A stretch of DNA of 44,262 bases from Deltaproteobacteria bacterium (lineage in GTDB: Bacteria; Desulfobacterota; Dissulfuribacteria; Dissulfuribacterales; QOAL01). The DNA lies in the NCBI GenBank assembly GCA_027003115.1, contig JALWYS010000153.1:1-44262 (forward strand). The letters run 5' to 3'. Positions within the stretch are counted from its first letter, which is position 1; every line of letters starts with the position of its first letter. This document shows, piece by piece, positions 32,866 through 39,750 of this stretch. Both the position numbers and the translations under genes were made by a program. The notes under the pieces are model-generated. The model did no database searches. It was given only the letters and a program-made list of their open reading frames with translations, and was not told the DNA's origin.

Positions 32866-35274
32866 CTAAGCCTTCATATTTACAATAAATGGCTCAAGAG
32901 GCCTTGGGCCAGAGACCTTTCTTATGCGGCAGGCGCATATTTTAAATTCTGGCTCCTTGGAGCCTGGATCAAAGGCGTCTTTGGTAACCCTGTTTATCAT
33001 TCTGTCTTCTGCCTGGTCATGCCAGTAGACGAAGACCATGCCTTCGCAAGGTCCAACGTATATTTTGGCAGGCAGTATGTTTTTACCACGCCTTGATGCC
33101 ACTTCAACCATATCGCCAGGCTTTATACCAAGCTTTTTGGCATCCTTGGGGTTTATTTCCACATAGGCATAGGGATTTGCCCTCATAAGCTCCTTTATCC
33201 TGCCCGTCATGCTGCTTGTGTGCCAGTGGTCGATGATTCTCCCAGTAGATAAATAGAATGGATACTGGCTGTCTGGCATCTCTTCTGGTCCCTTCTGAGG
33301 TCTGAGCCATATCCAGAGCTTCTTATCGGGATGAGCTGGCCCATAAAACTGGTAGGGCAGGTCGTTCTTGGCATGTTTGTCTGCAAGTGGGTCAAGGCCC
33401 CTTACAAACTTGATGTCAGTTCCTCCCTTAAGTGCCCATTCCTTTGTTGGTGCAGGCCACTGAACCCCATCTGGTAGTTTTTCCAAAACCTCGTAAGTGG
33501 CTCCCCTGAGGTCGTTGTCTCTGCCTTTGGTAAGCTTTTGTGTGTACTCATCCCAGATGGCCTTGGGAAGTTCATAGTCAGGTTCCTTGCCAAGAAACGG
33601 CTCCACACACTTCTTTATCACAGGATCGTTGAGTTCCTTGGCAAGCCTTAGTGCCCATTCCCGGACTATCCAGACCTCTGGTTTTGCCTCACCAGGAGCA
33701 TCAACGGCCTTGACAGTAAGCTGCGAACGCCGTTCCGTGCATCCGTAAACGCCGGTCTTTTCAAAAATGAAGGCTGTTGGCAGGATAAGATTGGCAAGCT
33801 CGGTGGTCTTTGTGGGAAAGATGTCTGTTACGACCATGAAGACATCCTCTCGTCTCATGCCTTTTCTGTACTTGTCGCAGTTTGGCAGGGACTGAGCGGG
33901 GCTTGTGCAGTTTATCCATATGGCCTTGATCTTACCCTGATTAACTGCCTCAAACATGGCTATAGTATGATAGCCCGGTTTCGGAGGTATCCTTCCCTCT
34001 GGTATGCCCCAGAGCCTTTCAACCTCGTGTCTCAGTTTATCCTTCTTAACAAGCCTGTGGGCAGGCAGAATGTGACACAGCCCTCCACCTTCCCTGACGC
34101 CTCCACATGCATTTGGCTGACCAGTAAGTGAGAAGCTGTCTGCTCCTGGTTTACAAAGCTGCCCGGTGAGGATATGGAGGTTGTGGATCAGGTTGTTTGC
34201 CCACACTCCCCGTTTCCTCTGGTTTATGCCCATGGTCCAGATGCTCATGGTACCTTCAGACTTTGCAAACCAGCGGGCTGCCTGCCTGATTTTCTCCGGC
34301 GTAATGTTACCTCCGCAGATCCTGGCGACCTTGTCAGGGGTATATTCCTTTACAAAGGCCTTATATTTTGCAAAGTCAACTTGTTTCTTTTCCTTGCCCA
34401 TGCGGAAGACAGCGTAATTTTTGAGAAAATCCTCATCGTACAGCTTTTCCTCAAGGATGACGTATGCCATTGCATTTAGTAGGGCCAGGTCAGTCCCTGG
34501 ATTGAACTGGAGATGAAGATCGGCAATTCTTGAGGTTGGAGAGACCCTCGGATCGGCATTGATGACCTTTACAGAATCCCTATTATCGAGTTTCCTGCGC
34601 ATGATGCGTCTGAAAAGGACAGGATGTGCCTCTGCTGTATTGCTTCCAATGATGAAGAAGCAGTTGGCCCTTTCGAAGTTGGTATAGCTACCTATTGGCT
34701 CATCAGCTCCAAAGGATGTGATGTAACCGCCAACTGCACTTGCCATGCAAAGCCTTGGGTTGCCCTCTACATTGTTGGTCCTGAGGCCTCCCCTCATTAC
34801 CTTTTGGAAAATATACGTCTCCTCGGTCAGGGCCTGTCCAGAGCCATAATAGGCCACAGAGTTGTTCCCATACTTTTTTACGGCCTTTGCAAACTCCTTT
34901 GCAGCAATGTCCAAGGCCTCGTCCCAGGAAATTTCCTTAAATGGCTGATCCTTCCTGGCCCTGTAAAGAGGCTTTTTAAGTCTTTCAGGGTGATTGTTGC
35001 CCATAAGCTTGTAAAAGAGCATACCCTTCATACAGAGGTAGCCCTTGTTGGTGCGTGACTGGGGAATTCCCCTCAATGCCACTGCCTTACCATTTTTTAC
35101 ACCAAGCTCAAGCCTGCAACCAGAGCCACAGAGTCGACAAGTTCCTTTGTGCCAGCTGTCTGCATCTGCAGCCTGGGCCTCATTCTCCTTTGAAAAGGGC
35201 AGGCTTATGCCTACATATGATGCCGCAGTGAGTGCGGCGGTTCTTTTAATGAATTCTCTTCTTGAAAGCCCCAT
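32866..35274 (-). CDS. napA: NapA: catalytic molybdopterin subunit of periplasmic nitrate reductase
   Basis: An 802-residue Tat-exported protein (signal SRREFIKRTAAL). The [4Fe-4S] ligands are Cys46, Cys49, Cys53 and Cys81 (CRLCGSGC and YLCMKG). The Mo ligand is Cys176 in NPRLCMASA, the NapA-type motif; FGADEPIGSY and the SNTAEAHPVLF segment follow. The bis-MGD-binding C-terminal domain shows STGRIIDHWHTSSMTGR. It reduces nitrate to nitrite. The nearby napD, napG and napH confirm NapA over formate dehydrogenase or assimilatory NasA. No napB is present, as in Desulfovibrio where NapA works without NapB. GGAGGAAG precedes ATG 35274, and the small tetraheme cytochrome gene lies 14 bp upstream. 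Confidence 0.96.
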   Translation of the reverse strand: MGLSRREFIKRTAALTAASYVGISLPFSKENEAQAADADSWHKGTCRLCGSGCRLELGVKNGKAVALRGIPQSRTNKGYLCMKGMLFYKLMGNNHPERLKKPLYRARKDQPFKEISWDEALDIAAKEFAKAVKKYGNNSVAYYGSGQALTEETYIFQKVMRGGLRTNNVEGNPRLCMASAVGGYITSFGADEPIGSYTNFERANCFFIIGSNTAEAHPVLFRRIMRRKLDNRDSVKVINADPRVSPTSRIADLHLQFNPGTDLALLNAMAYVILEEKLYDEDFLKNYAVFRMGKEKKQVDFAKYKAFVKEYTPDKVARICGGNITPEKIRQAARWFAKSEGTMSIWTMGINQRKRGVWANNLIHNLHILTGQLCKPGADSFSLTGQPNACGGVREGGGLCHILPAHRLVKKDKLRHEVERLWGIPEGRIPPKPGYHTIAMFEAVNQGKIKAIWINCTSPAQSLPNCDKYRKGMRREDVFMVVTDIFPTKTTELANLILPTAFIFEKTGVYGCTERRSQLTVKAVDAPGEAKPEVWIVREWALRLAKELNDPVIKKCVEPFLGKEPDYELPKAIWDEYTQKLTKGRDNDLRGATYEVLEKLPDGVQWPAPTKEWALKGGTDIKFVRGLDPLADKHAKNDLPYQFYGPAHPDKKLWIWLRPQKGPEEMPDSQYPFYLSTGRIIDHWHTSSMTGRIKELMRANPYAYVEINPKDAKKLGIKPGDMVEVASRRGKNILPAKIYVGPCEGMVFVYWHDQAEDRMINRVTKDAFDPGSKEPEFKICACRIRKVSGPRPLEPFIVNMKA

Positions 35275-35288
35275 ATTTCTTCCTCCTA

Positions 35289-35666
35289 TTACTTATGGAT
35301 AAAAAAGCGATGGGCTGGATGGCAGTCCCAACATTTCTTGTCAGAGGGCCTCTTCTGGTATTGTGCATTATGACATGCAGCACAGTGGGTTTCATCTGGA
35401 GACGTCTTAAGCTCTTCATAGGTGCCATGGCACTGGTAGCATTTTACCTTTGCAATGCCATGGACAGAATCAAACCATTCCTTGTATACCTCAGGAGTGG
35501 CATCCTTATGGCACTCAGCACAAGGAGTGAGTTTTTCTTGTGCAGAAAGTTCAGGATGGGTTCCAGCCTTGGTGGTGGTTGCCTTTTTTGATGCCCCTGC
35601 TGTGCATGCAGAAGCCATGGCAATTGTAATGACAAGCATGCAAAGCTTTAAAATTTTACCTTTCAC
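35289..35666 (-). CDS. napM: Small tetraheme c-type cytochrome, NapM-like
   Basis: A 125-residue protein with a GTG start (GGAGGTGAAAA upstream). The export signal ends at a possible lipobox (MASAC, Cys21), so it may be a lipoprotein. Four CxxCH motifs lie at Cys49 (CAECH), Cys76 (CYQCH), Cys95 (CAACH) and Cys112 (CWDCH). It lies directly upstream of napA. In Desulfovibrio nap operons a tetraheme cytochrome NapM occupies this place and links the quinol oxidase to NapA where NapB is absent. I assign it as NapM-like by haem count and position; sequence identity to NapM was not tested. Confidence 0.82.
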   Translation of the reverse strand: MKGKILKLCMLVITIAMASACTAGASKKATTTKAGTHPELSAQEKLTPCAECHKDATPEVYKEWFDSVHGIAKVKCYQCHGTYEELKTSPDETHCAACHNAQYQKRPSDKKCWDCHPAHRFFIHK

Positions 35667-35685
35667 TTTTCACCTCCTGGAAAAA

Positions 35686-35710
35686 GAAAGGGCCGGAAAA
35701 AACCGGCCCC
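35686..35710 (-). terminator. Rho-independent terminator-like hairpin between the porin and napM genes
   Basis: Stem GGGCCGG (35690-35696) and CCGGCCC (35703-35709) enclose six A/T bases. On the minus strand it is followed by TTTCTTTTT, a good U-tract. It lies in the 52-bp gap between the porin stop and the napM start, so it would reduce or stop read-through from the hao-porin part into napM-napA. Confidence 0.7.
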
Positions 35711-35718
35711 TTTTTCAG

Positions 35719-37158
35719 TTAAAAAGTAAATCTGAACTCTGCGTAGAAGAAGTCCAGATCGTCGTCCTTGGTAAAGACCTGCTCTACCACGTCATCGCCC
35801 CATACGTGGCTGTAGTAAAGGTCAAGCCCCATGCTGACACCGTAGGCCTTGTAAATGTCCTTGATGAAAAAGGAGATATCCCACATGGTTCCAAGGCTGT
35901 CATCATCAAAGCCGCCAGCAGGCCTTATTGGCTTGTATCCGAAAATGTCAGCCCTTGTTGCGCCAGAACCCTGATACCAGGCATCATCTTCTTCAGTCAG
36001 CCACAGTCTTGTTACATCCGTACGGACAAGAATTTTCGGAAGGGGTTTAAACATAAGCTGACCAAAACAGTAGGTGGTGTTCATGAGGTTGAACCATGGG
36101 GTCATGGCGTAGATACGAAGCGTAGGCATCATCATGAAGAAGGTGTCACGGTCATTGTCCGTCGGATCGTCATCGCCAGAGCCTTTGAAATAGCCGCCTC
36201 TAACCCATGGCTGCCAAGCTATATCCTCGAACTTGTAACCTCCTTCGAGGGCCACTGCATAGGCGCTATGATCATTCTTTCCCCAAACACCAGTCTGGTA
36301 GTCTCCCCAAACCAGGAAGTCAAAGCTTCCAGGTCCAACCTTTGGTGTCACATAGAGAATGTGACCACCAAAGTTGTTAATTTCAGGATCCTGGTTAGTA
36401 ATGCCTCTGTCATCGTTGTAGTAATAGTAGAAGAGCTGGGCATCAAGGCCAGGAATAACAGAATCTTTAAGGGTGAAAACAGCGGTCAGAATATCGATGT
36501 CATGGATCTTCTTCCCATGTACTTCGTTTTCCATGTAGTCGAGGTAGAATCCACCCTGGGTAGGCTGGAAACCTGCCACGGTAAAGTTGTAGTCCTTATC
36601 GTTCCATGCTACCTGGAAGCCGTCAAAGGAACGACCTACACGTGACCATTCGAATCCGCCAATTAGCCTCTGGGAAATTCTGAGCTTCCTGAGCCAGGCA
36701 AGGCGCTTATTCTTTGGCTTGGTTCCATACTCCAGGCCGCTGTTGTACTTAAAACGACCTATGGTAGCACTAAGGTTTTCGCATCCAGGCATACGCCCAC
36801 GCAACCACAACTGATCGATTCCTACCTTACCCACGTCCCTGGCTCCATTGTTCTGGCCATAATAAAGGGCACCAGTACCGTAGGATGCATGCCTTGGAAG
36901 ACCAAAGAACTGGGTCCAGTTTATCTCGCTGTAGGCGTCGATGTTACTTGAGTTAAAGCCAAATCCAAGCCTCATCTTGCTCGAGACAAAGTCGTACTGG
37001 TCATCAATTGTGCTTGGCTTTTCAAAGGTTGACCAGTTTTCGTACCTAATTTCCTCCTTGAACTTGATAAAGGCATTTTTGTTGATCTTGTAGGCATAAC
37101 CATTTGCTGCCGTCAGAAAGATCAATGCCAACAGTGTTAGAAAAATTGGTCTTTTCAT
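35719..37158 (-). CDS. Outer-membrane beta-barrel (porin-like) protein
   Basis: About 479 residues from ATG 37158, which has GGAGGG 7 bp upstream; an upstream in-frame start at 37212 is not supported. A Sec signal (LTLLALIFLTAANGYAY) precedes a chain of alternating aromatic/polar strands, and the protein ends in YAEFRFTF, with a terminal Phe as for Bam-recognised barrels. Tyr, Trp and Asp/Asn content is high (for example YFKGSGDDDPTDNDRD). It resembles the alginate-export/OprD-like porins often found near multihaem or nitrogen-oxide respiratory genes. It sits between the octaheme cytochrome and NapM genes, so nitrate or nitrite passage across the outer membrane is a reasonable guess. It is too small and lacks the context for an MtrB-type 26-strand conduit. 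Confidence 0.82.
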   Translation of the reverse strand: MKRPIFLTLLALIFLTAANGYAYKINKNAFIKFKEEIRYENWSTFEKPSTIDDQYDFVSSKMRLGFGFNSSNIDAYSEINWTQFFGLPRHASYGTGALYYGQNNGARDVGKVGIDQLWLRGRMPGCENLSATIGRFKYNSGLEYGTKPKNKRLAWLRKLRISQRLIGGFEWSRVGRSFDGFQVAWNDKDYNFTVAGFQPTQGGFYLDYMENEVHGKKIHDIDILTAVFTLKDSVIPGLDAQLFYYYYNDDRGITNQDPEINNFGGHILYVTPKVGPGSFDFLVWGDYQTGVWGKNDHSAYAVALEGGYKFEDIAWQPWVRGGYFKGSGDDDPTDNDRDTFFMMMPTLRIYAMTPWFNLMNTTYCFGQLMFKPLPKILVRTDVTRLWLTEEDDAWYQGSGATRADIFGYKPIRPAGGFDDDSLGTMWDISFFIKDIYKAYGVSMGLDLYYSHVWGDDVVEQVFTKDDDLDFFYAEFRFTF

Positions 37159-37189
37159 TTTCTTACCCTCCTTTTTTAAAATGGAACAA

Positions 37190-37240
37190 GGCTGTGGCTC
37201 CCTATAGACCACAGCCTTTTGTTTAGGCTCCCTTTGGAGC
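37190..37240 (-). repeat. Two intergenic hairpins between the hao and porin genes
   Basis: GGCTGTGG (37190-37197) pairs with CCACAGCC (37209-37216): an 8-bp stem with an 11-base loop. A second, shorter hairpin GCTCC/GGAGC (37227-37240) has a 4-base loop. On the minus strand they follow the octaheme cytochrome stop and lack a strong U-tract, so processing or mRNA stability is more likely than full termination. Confidence 0.5.
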
Positions 37241-37247
37241 TTACCTA

Positions 37248-38612
37248 TTAAAGAGGACCGGTGCTCATGACAGTGCTTGGCTCCTCAATCTTGTTGTGTT
37301 TCATACGGTAGTTGTATATCTGCTGCAGATCCTTGTACATCTGGAATATCTGGAAGAAGCCGTGCCAGTGTGCATAGTCAGGTCCATTCATAGCAGCACC
37401 CTGACGGGCACGTCTTCCTGCGTGGTGCCACAGATAGTACATGATTTCCTGGAAACCGTCAGACCATGGGTCCTTGCCGAGAAGCCCCTTGGCTGCAAGC
37501 TCCTTCTTCATCTTAACTGCGCCATCCCAGTAGAAGTTGTAGAGGGCAACTGCGTCATCCAGGGTATTGATCTCCTTCTGCATCTGTGTGGAACCGTGGC
37601 AGTTTACGCACACCTTTCTCATGAGCTTTGCACCCTTTTCTCCATTGCCTCTTTCGCCAGAACGGATCACGCTCTTTGGATGAACTAGATCCCACTTGAG
37701 TCTTTCATTTATATTGTGCGTTGTGGTGAGCTCGCCAATACCGCTCATGTGGCAGGTTGCGCAGGTTGGGGCTGTATAGTCGCCAGGTTGCCATGCATCA
37801 GGAGCGCTGTCCCATTCCCAGGTTTCTCCCTGGGTTGCGAATATCTGGCCATGTTTGCTCTCCATGTAGATCTCAATATCAGGGTGGTCCGGGCCAAGGT
37901 GACAACTTGCACATGCCTCTGGCTTTCTTGCCTCTTCTATGGAGAATTGATGCCTTGTGTGGCACACAGTACATGTCCCCACGGAACCGTCAGGATACCT
38001 GGTTCCGATACCGCCTGGCCAGGTATTCTTAATGGGTTTGTGGTCAGGGCCAAGTTCCACCTGTCCGCCGTGGCACATCTGGCAGCCTGCCGCACGTGAG
38101 GCCATATTGCTTGAGTTCGACCTGCTGTTTCCAATAAATTCTGCGCCTTCCAGGTGGTACATAAGATTCAAGGTCTTTTTCTTCTCAACCACTGGGAAGC
38201 TTGCAAGTTTTGCATGGCCGCTTTTCAGAAACTGCTCGACCTCTTGTGGGTGGCAGCGGGAACAGGTTTTTGATGATACCATGGGGGAGATGTAGATGTT
38301 CGAGCCCCTTATTCCTGAACACTGACTTGCCATGGGCGAGCTTTTCTCTACCACATGGCAGTCAAAACAGGAGACAGAGGCATGGGCCATCTTGCCCTTT
38401 TTCCAGGATTCCACAATACCTGGAGTCTTTTTTGAGTGACATTCAACACACTTTGCAGCATCCGGTGACATTCCACGCTTTATTACAAGCTCCTTATGTA
38501 GCTTGGGCGTGGAGTTTCCGGTGCTTTGCTCAGCAAATGCAACACTGCAAACCAGACCCAGGAACAGGCTGGCCATAACCAGTGCGCCGGTTTTACCAAC
38601 TAACTGTTTCAT
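37248..38612 (-). CDS. haoA: Octaheme cytochrome c of the hydroxylamine oxidoreductase (HAO) family
   Basis: A 454-residue exported protein (signal cleaved near AFA, residue 27). Exactly eight CxxCH motifs start at Cys55, 82, 117, 177, 214, 234, 284 and 335; there is no CxxCK, which argues against the ONR/OTR octaheme enzymes. The C-terminal HAO hallmark [20 protein letters not shown] is present, with AHWHGF next to it. No C-terminal membrane anchor is seen. Relatives in Campylobacterota (epsilon-HAO) lack the P460 cross-link tyrosine and are proposed to reduce nitrite to hydroxylamine or ammonium; here the neighbouring NapC-type gene and nap genes favour that reductive role. I could not settle the tyrosine without an alignment. 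AAGGAGG precedes the ATG. Confidence 0.9.
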   Translation of the reverse strand: MKQLVGKTGALVMASLFLGLVCSVAFAEQSTGNSTPKLHKELVIKRGMSPDAAKCVECHSKKTPGIVESWKKGKMAHASVSCFDCHVVEKSSPMASQCSGIRGSNIYISPMVSSKTCSRCHPQEVEQFLKSGHAKLASFPVVEKKKTLNLMYHLEGAEFIGNSRSNSSNMASRAAGCQMCHGGQVELGPDHKPIKNTWPGGIGTRYPDGSVGTCTVCHTRHQFSIEEARKPEACASCHLGPDHPDIEIYMESKHGQIFATQGETWEWDSAPDAWQPGDYTAPTCATCHMSGIGELTTTHNINERLKWDLVHPKSVIRSGERGNGEKGAKLMRKVCVNCHGSTQMQKEINTLDDAVALYNFYWDGAVKMKKELAAKGLLGKDPWSDGFQEIMYYLWHHAGRRARQGAAMNGPDYAHWHGFFQIFQMYKDLQQIYNYRMKHNKIEEPSTVMSTGPL

Positions 38613-38648
38613 GTTTACCCTCCTTTTATCTTTGTTATTTTAATCCAA

Positions 38649-39200
38649 TTACTTGGTCTTCTGGGCGATTTCCCTGAACTCTGTAACGAGATCTCCGTGG
38701 CCAACCTCATGGTGACAGTCAAGGCATGTCCTCTTGGTTTGACCTACCAGATAGGCCTTATGGGCCGTGAATGCCTTGACAGGAATCTCAGGGGCAACAA
38801 GTTCTTTATGACATTCCTTGCAACCTGAATCATAAGCTGCATGTACGTACGGCCCCCTATTCTTCCATAAGGTCAGCCAGTCTGTCTTTTTTCCCATCCA
38901 ATGGGCCTTGATATCGTGAAGTCCTGCCAGCGTCTTGGTCTTGAGATAATTGCCAAGACTGTCATGTGGCAGGTGACAGTCAACACACCTTGCCCTGATA
39001 ACACCCTTTGCATCTGTCCCATGTTTCCCAGCTGCCCATGTCTTGTAAAAAGGATGCATCTCGTGACATGAATTACAAAATTCAACCGTGCTGGTAGACT
39101 GAACCTGCTTGGCGGCAAAAAAGGCAATAACGAGAGCGACAAGGAAGGCAATTATACATGCAGCCAGAACCGCCCCCCCGTTATCTTTAATGATCCTCAT
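38649..39200 (-). CDS. napC: NapC/NirT/NrfH-family tetraheme membrane quinol dehydrogenase
   Basis: A 183-residue protein with one N-terminal membrane anchor (about residues 9-30) and four CxxCH motifs at Cys42, 72, 127 and 159. The first motif reads CNSCHEM, with the Met two residues after His as in NrfH and relatives. It takes electrons from menaquinol and passes them to periplasmic cytochromes. It is the first gene of the island, 36 bp upstream of haoA, so its direct partner is probably the octaheme cytochrome, like HaoC/CycB-type partners of HAO. The alternative is NapC serving NapM/NapA as in Desulfovibrio. Both may be true. CAGGAGGG precedes the ATG. Confidence 0.88.
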   Translation of the reverse strand: MRIIKDNGGAVLAACIIAFLVALVIAFFAAKQVQSTSTVEFCNSCHEMHPFYKTWAAGKHGTDAKGVIRARCVDCHLPHDSLGNYLKTKTLAGLHDIKAHWMGKKTDWLTLWKNRGPYVHAAYDSGCKECHKELVAPEIPVKAFTAHKAYLVGQTKRTCLDCHHEVGHGDLVTEFREIAQKTK

Positions 39201-39269
39201 GGAAACCCTCCTGCTTTGAGTTTGTTGAAGGATAATATTATTTTAATACTTAATTTTAGCGAAATTTTC

Positions 39270-39308
39270 TGTTACTGTGTTGTTAAAGATGTTACCAAAT
39301 TGTAACAA
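39270..39308. promoter_or_regulatory. Phased TGTTA boxes, candidate operator for the divergent hao/nap and cupin-kinase-regulator operons
   Basis: TGTTA occurs at 39270, 39281 and 39290, and TGTAA at 39301, giving steps of 11, 9 and 11 bp. OmpR/PhoB-type regulators bind two direct half-sites 10-11 bp apart, so this reads as two tandem sites; such a regulator is encoded at 41303. The right half also forms a perfect inverted repeat TGTTAC-N6-GTAACA (39290-39307), and a smaller TGTT-N4-AACA lies at 39324-39335. The array is 70-108 bp upstream of the NapC-type gene start and 94-132 bp upstream of the cupin start. The surrounding 201 bp (39201-39401) is AT-rich with no other gene visible. Confidence 0.5.
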
Positions 39309-39401
39309 ATTTTATTTAGCATCTGTTTCATAACAAAAAATATCACAAATAGCCAAAAAGTCCATTTATCTTTGAAAAAATTTTCATATGTTGGAGGAAA
39401 A

Positions 39402-39743
39402 ATGGCTATACTAATTAGAAAAAAAGATATCAAATTCCAACCGCATCCCAAATTTAAGGGGGTATCAATTGCAATGTTAGCAGGAGAGGCTGAAAATTTA
39501 GGCGTTGGGGTGTCCATCCTTGAGCTTTCTCAAGGAGTAGAAATCCCGGTTCACACCCACGATGAAAGTCTTGATTCCATATACTGTCTGGCAGGTGAAG
39601 GCAAAATTTATCACCAAGGAAACTGGAAGCCCTTTGGCCAGGGAGATTACTGCTTGGTTCCACCAGGGCAAGAGCATGGCGTTAAAAGCGGTGATCAGGG
39701 AAAAATGAGGCTTTTTATAGTTCACAGCCCTCCTCTTTTCTAA
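39402..39743 (+). CDS. Small cupin-domain protein
   Basis: About 113 residues from ATG 39402 (GGAGG 4-5 bp upstream); the open frame extends to a TTG at 39372 without support. One cupin barrel is visible: motif 1 IPVHTHDESLDSIYCLAGEG with its two histidines and a Glu/Asp, and motif 2 GDYCLVPPGQEHGV with the third histidine, consistent with a mononuclear metal site. The 7-bp gap to the histidine kinase gene indicates one operon. Function is unknown; a ligand-binding or metal-binding accessory for the sensor system is possible. Confidence 0.83.
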   Translation: MAILIRKKDIKFQPHPKFKGVSIAMLAGEAENLGVGVSILELSQGVEIPVHTHDESLDSIYCLAGEGKIYHQGNWKPFGQGDYCLVPPGQEHGVKSGDQGKMRLFIVHSPPLF

Positions 39744-39750
39744 ATCGTCT

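Noticed and set aside
32866-35274. Formate dehydrogenase or assimilatory nitrate reductase as alternative for NapA
   Set aside because: The Mo-ligand motif RLCMASA, the Tat signal and the adjacent napD/napG/napH genes fit NapA; no Sec codon or FdhA-type context is present.
35455-36645. Long open frame on the plus strand (396 codons) antisense to the porin and napM genes
   Set aside because: It lies opposite two well-supported exported genes with signal peptides, haem motifs and good ribosome sites; its product has no recognisable domain.
37248-38612. Octaheme tetrathionate or nitrite reductase (OTR/ONR) as the identity of the octaheme cytochrome
   Set aside because: Those carry a CxxCK active-site haem; all eight motifs here are CxxCH and the C-terminal block is HAO-like.
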